A DNA stretch of 11,300 nucleotides from Chloroflexota bacterium (GTDB lineage: Bacteria; Chloroflexota; Limnocylindria; Limnocylindrales; CSP1-4). Below are positions 6,667 through 11,300 of the stretch, in pieces (within the stretch, counting starts at the first letter, position 1; each line of letters begins with the position of its first letter). Where the stretch lies: positions 1-11,300 of the forward strand of contig DAIDTV010000029.1 in assembly GCA_027457005.1 (NCBI GenBank). The letters are read 5' to 3'. The notes under the pieces were generated by a model. That model ran no database searches and was not told the DNA's origin. It saw only the letters and a list, made by a program, of their open reading frames with translations. The position numbers and the translations under genes were made by a program.

Positions 6667-9399
6667 CTACGGCGTCAGCGTCAGGCGCTGGGTCCCGGCG
6701 CGATCCACCGCCGCCTGCGTGAACGGCAGCGGCACGTCCGTGTCGCTCAGCCAGTCGCCGATCAGGTCACCGTAGTGCGCGTCGAACGGGACGCCCGACT
6801 GGCCGGTGGTCTGCACGATCGACGCGCCGTCCAGATCCCCCATGTCGACCACCAGCCGGTACGACGGCCCGGCGACCATCTGGAACAGCGCCCGCATGCC
6901 CGCCGCGTCGTTGCCGGGCGCGGGCTGGGGCGGCGTGGCGTATGGATCGGGATAGGCCGTGGACAGGTCGACGTAGGACTGGTTGATCGCCTCGGGGGCC
7001 CCCGGTACCGGGTACGCGCCCCGGTCGAAGATCGCCTCGAGCGGACCGATGCCGGACGAGCCGAGGCTCGGTTCCCGGAACGTCACCGTGTGCAGCGTTC
7101 CCCACGTCCAGTTGGCGGGATCGCCGAACGCCGTCCGCAGGTCCGTGCCGGCCTGGTCGAGCGCCCTCGAGATCACCTGGTCGCGGGTTTCCACCGCCGG
7201 CGTCGACGGGTCGTCCCACCACCGGCTGTCCGGCTGGCCGAGCAGGTCGACGAGCACCTCGGCCGAACGCTCGCTGCCCACGAACAGCCGGGCGATGCCG
7301 TCCTTTCCGGTCGCGCCCAGCCTCGGATCGAACACGTCGCGCAGGAGGTGGTACACGAAGACGCTGTACGGCGCGCAGCCGGTGGAGGCCGTGTCGCAGA
7401 AGTCGTCCCAGGCGCGGATCCGGTCCAGGACCGTCCGCCCGTCCGCGGTGGACGGCGCGATCGACGGCGACGCCAGCGCCGCCTGGAACGGCTTCGCCTG
7501 CAGCACGAGCGTGTCGCCCTGGATGTTCCGCATGTCCGCGGTGGTCAGCTTCGGCGCTGCGTTCAGGAGCTGGAGGATGCGCTCGGCGCGATATCCCGCC
7601 GACCAGTCCTTGCCGATGAAGTAGGGGAACTTCGCGTCGACCGCGGCGTTGTTCGCCGTGGCGATGATCCCCGACGGCGGGTCGTACAGGTACGGAAGCT
7701 GGTCGAAGGGGATGTACCCGGTCCAGTCGTGGGAACCGTCCCACCCGGGGACCGGCATGCTCCCGTCGCCCGACTTCCGGATCGGCACGAGGCCGGGCAT
7801 CTGGTAGCCGATGTGCCCGTGCACGTCGGCGTAGACGACGTTCTGCGACGGCGCGTCGAAGGTTCGCAGCGCGTTTCGGAACGAGGTGAAGTCGGTGGCC
7901 CGATCGAGCGCGAGGATCGACTCGAAGGTGCGCTGGACCTGCGCGGTGGCGGTCCATTCGAGCGAGTAGACCACGCCGGGCTGGCCCAGCCCCCCGCCTC
8001 CCTGCGCGGTCGGCCGCAGGACGTCCTCCACGTCGCTGATGACGGGCCCGTGGACCGTGGACCGCACGGTGAGCGAGACGTCCGGGCCGCCTGCCACCTT
8101 GACGGTCTCGGTGCGGGTGGTGAACGGGAGGTACTGGCCCTTGTACAGGTAGCGGGTGGGATCGGACGGATCGGGCTTCTCCATGAAGAGGTCCTCGACG
8201 TCGGGGTTCACGTTGGTGAAGCCCCACGCGATCTGCGCGTTATGGCCGAGGACCACGCCGGGAGCGCCCGGGAAGCTGACGCCGGCCACGTCGTAGGGGC
8301 AGGCCGTTGTCACGGGCCGGCAGTGGAGCCCGATCATGTACCAGACCGATGGCATCGAGACGCCCAGGTGGGGGTCGTTCGCGAGGATCGGATGGCCGCT
8401 GGCGGTGTGCGCGCCCGACACCACCCAGTCGTTCGACCCAAGTCCGGCCGGGCCGGCCTGGCCGGGAGCCGTGAAGCCGGCCAGCTGGGAGATCCGGTCG
8501 CCGATCGAGGCGAGGTCGAGGAGTCCCGTCGTGGCCGGCGAGCCGGAGGTGCCGGCACTCTGCGCCCCGGTGACCCCGGTCGAGGCACGGGCGGCGGTCG
8601 TGCCGCTGGCTCCGACGCTGCCCGACGTGCCGGACGACCCGGTCGCGGGCACTGCGGCCCCGCCCGTCTTCGGTGCGCCCGCGCCGCCCGACCCCGGTGC
8701 TCCGGTCGGCACCGTCACCGGCCAGCCCGATTGGTAGGGCGCGGTGAGCTCCGCAACCGCCTGCTGGTCGACCCGCCCCGCCAGCAGTGCGTTGAAGATC
8801 TCCGTGTCGATGTTGCCGCCGAGGCTCCAGGCCTGCACCTTGGCCCACGTCAGCGAGTCGACGGCGGTCCACGGCTCGGGGTGGAACCCGGCCAGGCCGC
8901 CGCCCGCGCCCAGCAGCCCGGTGATCACGAAGGGCAGGGATCCGTCGCGATGGGTGTTCAGCCACGCGTTCACGCCGCTGGCGTACGCGTCGAGCGCCTG
9001 CCGGGTGGCCGGGTCCATGGCCGCGAGGTCGCGCTCGGCCGACAGCCGCCAGCCCAGCGTCCGCACGAACTCGTCGCTCTTGACCTCGCTCTGCCCGAAG
9101 AGCTCCGCGAGCCGGCCGGAGCCCAGGCGCCGCCAGATCTCCATCTGCCACATGCGCTCCGACGCGTGGAGCCAGCCCTCGGCCGCGAACAGGTCGGACG
9201 GGGTCGAGGCATAGACCTGCGGGATGCCGGACGCGTCGTAGACCACCTGCACGTCGGCGGACAGGCCCGGGAGGGTGGCGCTGCCGGAGCGCTGCGGGAA
9301 GCCCCGCTGGACGATCACGGCGAGGCCCGCCGTGGTGGCGACCAGGGCCACGATGAGCAGGACCACGATGGCCGTGAGCACACGCCTGATCCAGCGCAC
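6667..9399 (-). CDS. Membrane-anchored penicillin acylase family protein (Ntn hydrolase)
   Basis: A 910-residue N-terminal-nucleophile amidohydrolase of the penicillin G / cephalosporin / acyl-homoserine-lactone acylase family, made as a precursor that cleaves itself into alpha and beta chains. Residues 8-30 form one hydrophobic helix after a short basic N-terminus, which suggests a membrane anchor or uncleaved signal with the enzyme outside the cytoplasmic membrane. The alpha chain shows the family segments DASGIPQVYA and AAEGWLHASERMWQMEI (residues 55-89). Autocleavage is expected between Gly321 and Ser322 in GLGSNDWVVSG (Ser codon 8436-8434), giving a 589-residue beta chain with NDPHLG (341-346) and the oxyanion-type Asn in TANNA (583-584). 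Residues about 231-292 are a Gly/Ala/Ser/Thr-rich stretch just before the cleavage site. The GTG start at 9399 follows a strong Shine-Dalgarno sequence. The substrate (penicillin, AHL or another amide) cannot be read from sequence. The stop is TAG. Confidence 0.93.
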   Translation of the reverse strand: MRWIRRVLTAIVVLLIVALVATTAGLAVIVQRGFPQRSGSATLPGLSADVQVVYDASGIPQVYASTPSDLFAAEGWLHASERMWQMEIWRRLGSGRLAELFGQSEVKSDEFVRTLGWRLSAERDLAAMDPATRQALDAYASGVNAWLNTHRDGSLPFVITGLLGAGGGLAGFHPEPWTAVDSLTWAKVQAWSLGGNIDTEIFNALLAGRVDQQAVAELTAPYQSGWPVTVPTGAPGSGGAGAPKTGGAAVPATGSSGTSGSVGASGTTAARASTGVTGAQSAGTSGSPATTGLLDLASIGDRISQLAGFTAPGQAGPAGLGSNDWVVSGAHTASGHPILANDPHLGVSMPSVWYMIGLHCRPVTTACPYDVAGVSFPGAPGVVLGHNAQIAWGFTNVNPDVEDLFMEKPDPSDPTRYLYKGQYLPFTTRTETVKVAGGPDVSLTVRSTVHGPVISDVEDVLRPTAQGGGGLGQPGVVYSLEWTATAQVQRTFESILALDRATDFTSFRNALRTFDAPSQNVVYADVHGHIGYQMPGLVPIRKSGDGSMPVPGWDGSHDWTGYIPFDQLPYLYDPPSGIIATANNAAVDAKFPYFIGKDWSAGYRAERILQLLNAAPKLTTADMRNIQGDTLVLQAKPFQAALASPSIAPSTADGRTVLDRIRAWDDFCDTASTGCAPYSVFVYHLLRDVFDPRLGATGKDGIARLFVGSERSAEVLVDLLGQPDSRWWDDPSTPAVETRDQVISRALDQAGTDLRTAFGDPANWTWGTLHTVTFREPSLGSSGIGPLEAIFDRGAYPVPGAPEAINQSYVDLSTAYPDPYATPPQPAPGNDAAGMRALFQMVAGPSYRLVVDMGDLDGASIVQTTGQSGVPFDAHYGDLIGDWLSDTDVPLPFTQAAVDRAGTQRLTLTP
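8524..8709 (-). repeat. Low-complexity Gly/Ala/Ser/Thr coding tract in the acylase
   Basis: This tract encodes acylase residues about 231-292, almost only Gly, Ala, Ser, Thr, Pro and Val, in the region that serves as the removable spacer peptide in related acylases. It has no exact tandem repeat unit, but the amino-acid bias is extreme compared with both flanks. Confidence 0.65.
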
Positions 9400-9404
9400 G
9401 ATCT

Positions 9405-9414
9405 CCTCCTCCTC
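9405..9414 (-). promoter_or_regulatory. Strong ribosome-binding site of the acylase gene
   Basis: On the minus strand, a GAGGAGGAGG run precedes the GTG at 9399 by about five bases. It decides the start codon, which also places the membrane helix directly after the N-terminus. Confidence 0.75.
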
Positions 9415-9441
9415 GCGCGGGCCCCGGGGCCAGCCAACGGC

Positions 9442-9470
9442 ATCATGCGGCGACGACGGCGCGGCGACAA
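9442..9470 (-). promoter_or_regulatory. Possible promoter of the acylase gene
   Basis: On the minus strand, TTGTCG (9470-9465) and CATGAT (9447-9442) are 17 bases apart. Both are partial sigma70-type matches, placed sensibly about 40 bases before the start codon. The match is moderate. Confidence 0.35.
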
Positions 9471-9590
9471 GGTGGTGGGGCGGGCGGGTCCACCGAACGG
9501 CCGACCCGATCCGGACAGGCTGGCCGCGCGCGGCGGCTGCCGGGGCACGGGTTCGATCGGCCCGATCCCGTCCGCGCGCGCCGGTCTCGG

Positions 9591-9617
9591 GTGACCGCGA
9601 CGCGCCCGGGGTAGGAT
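9591..9617 (+). promoter_or_regulatory. Possible promoter of the membrane protein-cupin-sigma gene group
   Basis: TAGGAT (9612-9617) is a fair -10 box about 57 bases before the ATG. GTGACC (9591-9596) is a weak -35 match with a short 15-base spacer. Transcription would start near 9624. Confidence 0.35.
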
Positions 9618-9662
9618 GCCGGTGACCGCCCCGGGAAAGGCCGACACGGCAACGGTCCCACA

Positions 9663-9669
9663 GAGGAGG
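9663..9669 (+). promoter_or_regulatory. Ribosome-binding site favouring the ATG at 9675
   Basis: GAGGAGG lies five bases before the ATG at 9675. An in-frame GTG at 9669 overlaps this site and is therefore unlikely to be the start. Confidence 0.7.
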
Positions 9670-9674
9670 TGCGG

Positions 9675-9992
9675 ATGCCCACCCGGCGCGCGTTCGTCGC
9701 CGCCTCGATCCCGGCCGTCGTCGTGGCCGGCATCTTCTGGCGCTGGCTCGGTTTCCCGGTGCTGCTCGCGGCCGGGATCGGCCTGGCGTTCGGCATCGCC
9801 AGCCTGATGGTCACGCGCTCGGTGTACGACCAGGCGGAGGACGAGCTGGTGGCGTGGCGCCGCGCGGCACCCGATCTGGCCGAGCCGGACCGGGACCGCG
9901 GCGCGGGGGTCCCGGACGCCGCGCCTGCCGGGGTGGAGGCGGAGGCAGAGGCGGGATCGCCGCCATCCCTGGCCGGCCGGAAGCACCGATGA
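9675..9992 (+). CDS. Small two-helix membrane protein of unknown function (DUF4229-like topology)
   Basis: A 105-residue protein that I do not recognise with certainty. After a basic N-terminus (MPTRR), two hydrophobic segments (about residues 6-22 and 26-47) are separated by a short FWRWLGF turn, predicting a membrane hairpin. A highly charged tail follows, with an amphipathic YDQAEDELVAWRR stretch and then an Ala/Pro/Glu-rich, probably disordered end. Its size, two helices and cytoplasmic charged tail resemble small actinobacterial DUF4229-type proteins, but this is topology only. The ATG at 9675 has a strong ribosome-binding site. It is first in a co-directional row with the cupin (19-base gap), ECF sigma factor and anti-sigma, so co-transcription is likely. 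Confidence 0.65.
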   Translation: MPTRRAFVAASIPAVVVAGIFWRWLGFPVLLAAGIGLAFGIASLMVTRSVYDQAEDELVAWRRAAPDLAEPDRDRGAGVPDAAPAGVEAEAEAGSPPSLAGRKHR

Positions 9993-10011
9993 TCGAGGGA
10001 GTGGGCGAACG

Positions 10012-10404
10012 GTGAACGACACGAACGACCTGCGCGCCGGCGGAGCGGCAGGCTACCCGGTGGATCCCGAGCCGGGGCTTCGCCCTCGCGCCGTCGAACG
10101 GCTCGCCGCCGAAGGGCTCGAAGCCGCCGAGTGGACAAGCGGACCCGGCGAGCTGTACCTCGCGCACCGCCACGACTACGACAAGGTGCTCGTCTGCGTG
10201 GAGGGCCGGATCGACTTCTGGCTCCGCGAGCTCGCTCGCACCGCCAGGCTCGAGCCCGGTGACCGCCTGGAGCTGCCCTCGAACACGCTCCACGAGGCGA
10301 CGGCGGGTCGGGACGGCGTGTGCTGCCTCGAGGCCCACCTTCCGCCCGGAACCCTGCCCCGTCGCGTGCTGCACCGGCCCGGCTGGGCCCTCGGCGCGGA
10401 CTGA
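10012..10404 (+). CDS. Small single-domain cupin protein
   Basis: A 130-residue protein with one cupin beta-barrel. Motif 1 is AHRHDYDKVLVCVEG (residues 51-65), with His52 and His54 as metal ligands and Lys58 near where many cupins have Glu. Motif 2 is LEPGDRLELPSNTLHEA, with His94 as the third ligand. So three histidines for a divalent metal are present, while the usual glutamate is uncertain. Adjacent Cys104-Cys105 sit in the last core strand. Such small cupins may be enzymes, metal or ligand sensors, or (as ChrR-type anti-sigma domains) partners of ECF sigma factors; nothing here decides between these. The GTG at 10012 follows GAGGGAG (9995-10001) at a somewhat long 10-base spacing. The gene sits 41 bases before the ECF sigma gene. 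Confidence 0.8.
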   Translation: MNDTNDLRAGGAAGYPVDPEPGLRPRAVERLAAEGLEAAEWTSGPGELYLAHRHDYDKVLVCVEGRIDFWLRELARTARLEPGDRLELPSNTLHEATAGRDGVCCLEAHLPPGTLPRRVLHRPGWALGAD

Positions 10405-10408
10405 GCTC

Positions 10409-10436
10409 GAAACCGTCCCCCGGCCGTCCGCGTACT
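10409..10436 (+). promoter_or_regulatory. Candidate ECF-type promoter before the sigma gene
   Basis: GAAACC (10409-10414) and CGTACT (10431-10436) are separated by 16 bases, resembling the AAC-type -35 and CGT-type -10 elements of ECF sigma factors. Transcription would begin almost at the sigma start codon, giving a leaderless message. ECF factors commonly activate their own genes. The motif is short, so chance is possible. Confidence 0.4.
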
Positions 10437-10445
10437 GGTGTGGAG

Positions 10446-11096
10446 ATGGACCCGAGCCCGGGGCCGGCCTCGGACGCCGAGCTCGTTGCCCGGGTCGCCG
10501 CGGGCGACGAGTCCGCGTTCGGGGAGGTCTACGACCGGTATGCGCAGGCGGTGTTCGGCTCGGCGGCCCGCCTGCTGGGCGATCGTGGTGCGGCGGAGGA
10601 GGTCGTGCAGGAGACCTGGCTCACCCTCTGGAACCGGGCGGACCGGTACGACGCCGCGCGTGGCTCCCTGGTCGCGTGGCTGCTGGCGATCGCCCGGAAC
10701 CGGAGCATGGACCGCTTCCGCGCGGCACGGCGACAGCCGGCCCTCGTCCCCATCGGCAGCACCGGCGACGAGCCCGACGATGCCGCGCTGGAGCGCGCGC
10801 TGGCGGCCGGCGAGCCGATCGGGACGCCCGATACCGACATCGATCCCGAGGCCGCGGCCACGCGTCGCTGGACGCGTGCCGTGGTGCGGTCGGTGCTGAC
10901 CACGCTCCCCGACGCGGAGCGAAGGGCGCTCGAGCTTGCCTACGACGACGGCCTGAGCCAGGCCGAGATCGCCGCCCGGACCGGGTGGCCGCTCGGCACG
11001 GTCAAGACCCGCACGCGACGCGGCCTGCTGCGGCTGCGGGAGGCGCTGGGCGACACCCTGGACGAGTCGACGGGGGGCGTGCGCGGTGCGACGTGA
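10446..11096 (+). CDS. ECF-type RNA polymerase sigma-70 family factor
   Basis: A 216-residue group 4 (ECF) sigma factor with only the two core domains. Sigma2 (about residues 24-95) contains YDRYAQAVFGSAARLLGD, the AEEVVQETWLTLW helix that binds core polymerase, and the AWLLAIARNRSMDRFR segment that recognises the -10 element. A linker of about 45 acidic/Ala-rich residues follows. Sigma4 (about 148-200) has LTTLPDAERRALEL and the helix-turn-helix SQAEIAARTGWPLGTVKTRTRRGL that reads the -35. It looks like the SigK/RskA-type ECFs paired with zinc-binding membrane anti-sigmas, consistent with the next gene. I chose ATG 10446; GTG 10440, two codons upstream, is equally possible, and neither has a proper ribosome-binding site. 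It would be held inactive by the anti-sigma until a signal arrives, so the nonsense codon in that gene could leave it unrestrained. Confidence 0.93.
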   Translation: MDPSPGPASDAELVARVAAGDESAFGEVYDRYAQAVFGSAARLLGDRGAAEEVVQETWLTLWNRADRYDAARGSLVAWLLAIARNRSMDRFRAARRQPALVPIGSTGDEPDDAALERALAAGEPIGTPDTDIDPEAAATRRWTRAVVRSVLTTLPDAERRALELAYDDGLSQAEIAARTGWPLGTVKTRTRRGLLRLREALGDTLDESTGGVRGAT

Positions 11097-11100
11097 GGCG

Positions 11101-11300
11101 ATGGAGCACGGGGAGGTGCTCGCCCGGCTCGGCGACGCCGCCCTCGAGCGCGACGGGATCCGGCGGTTGCTCGCCTAGGATCCCGGGCTGGCGGCGCACG
11201 TCGACGGGTGCCGTTCCTGCGCGGCGGAGCGGGACGCGTGGCTTCACGCGACCGATGCGCTCGCGGAGGCCCTGGCAACGGGCGAGTTCCCGGAGGGTGC
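11101..11300 (+). pseudogene. Zinc-finger anti-sigma factor, interrupted by TAG (3' partial)
   Basis: The gene starts four bases after the sigma gene stop at an ATG (MEHGEVLARLGDAALE); an in-frame GTG at 11086 is an alternative. The frame meets TAG at 11176-11178, then continues without any other stop to the window end. Directly after the stop comes DPGLAAHVDGCRSCAAE, holding the His-x3-Cys-x2-Cys zinc motif (His 11197, Cys 11209, Cys 11218) of ZAS/RskA-type anti-sigma factors that bind the cognate ECF sigma. No start codon lies between the TAG and the motif, so both sides belong to one gene. GAG or CAG to TAG by one base would explain the stop. Any membrane helix and the sensory domain would lie beyond the window. 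Sequencing error, null allele or a suppressed stop are the possibilities; TAG clearly terminates two other genes here. Confidence 0.7.

Larger units (their letters stand above)
9400..9674. other. Divergent regulatory region between acylase and small membrane protein genes
   Basis: This is the longest non-coding gap (275 bases). It holds the acylase ribosome-binding site and a possible promoter on the minus strand. It also holds a perfect palindrome GATCGGCCCGATC (9555-9567), two copies of GGTGACCGC (9590-9598 and 9621-9629), a -10-like TAGGAT between them, and the Shine-Dalgarno site of the plus-strand gene. I see no gene in it. Confidence 0.6.

Noticed and set aside
1..9399. Beta-lactam pathway cluster (isopenicillin N epimerase-like enzyme plus penicillin acylase)
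   Set aside because: The two genes are over 5 kb apart on opposite strands with unrelated genes between them. Both families are broad and mostly unrelated to beta-lactams, and no synthetase gene is present.
6775..9594. Open frame of over 900 codons on the plus strand opposite the acylase gene
   Set aside because: It is the mirror of strong third-position GC bias in the acylase gene. The translation is Arg/Gly/Val-rich low-information sequence with no recognisable domain.
9616..9807. Alternative 63-codon frame starting in the -10 region before the small membrane protein gene
   Set aside because: It overlaps the membrane protein gene in another frame, lacks a ribosome-binding site and has no hydrophobic or domain pattern.
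11176..11178. Genome-wide TAG reassignment as the cause of the anti-sigma stop
   Set aside because: The Rieske and acylase genes end with TAG at the right family length with no conserved sequence after it, so TAG terminates normally here.

Overview
The window is a GC-rich (about 70 percent), densely coding bacterial chromosome segment with short intergenic gaps, GTG/ATG starts, mostly TGA stops and several probably leaderless genes. Gene content (a suf operon with a Rieske protein after sufD, an Eis-type acetyltransferase, an ECF sigma factor with a zinc-binding anti-sigma) fits a high-GC Chloroflexota (Limnocylindria-like) or actinobacterial genome. The lineage is inferred from composition and family recognition only; no marker gene settles it. 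There are no RNA genes, CRISPR arrays, insertion sequences or phage genes that I can see.

Layout. 1-1062 (+): 3' part of a PLP-dependent class V aminotransferase-fold enzyme (isopenicillin N epimerase-like). 1069-1902 (-): DODA/YgiD-type extradiol dioxygenase, tail to tail with the first gene. 2088-3314 (+): an Eis-like GNAT acetyltransferase, intact over about 408 codons except for one in-frame TAA at 2454-2456. 3493-6589 (+): a tightly coupled sufB-sufD-Rieske ferredoxin operon with a strong sigma70-type promoter whose -10 box lies inside a perfect 13-bp palindrome. 6667-9399 (-): a membrane-anchored penicillin/AHL-acylase-family Ntn hydrolase. 9675-11300 (+): a small two-helix membrane protein, a cupin, an ECF sigma factor and the start of its zinc-finger anti-sigma gene, which carries an in-frame TAG at 11176-11178 and runs off the window.

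How the genes fit together. SufB and SufD form the Fe-S scaffold with the ATPase SufC, and the Rieske protein is a likely client or electron carrier. SufC, SufS and SufU do not follow, so they must be encoded elsewhere if the system works. The sigma/anti-sigma pair forms a regulatory module that may autoregulate from an ECF-like promoter just upstream of the sigma gene. The aminotransferase, dioxygenase, acetyltransferase and acylase look like independent single-gene units.

The most notable observations are the nonsense codon sitting exactly where Eis enzymes carry their catalytic tyrosine, the palindrome over the suf promoter, and a second single-codon nonsense in the anti-sigma gene. I do not see a clearly new multi-gene system in this window.
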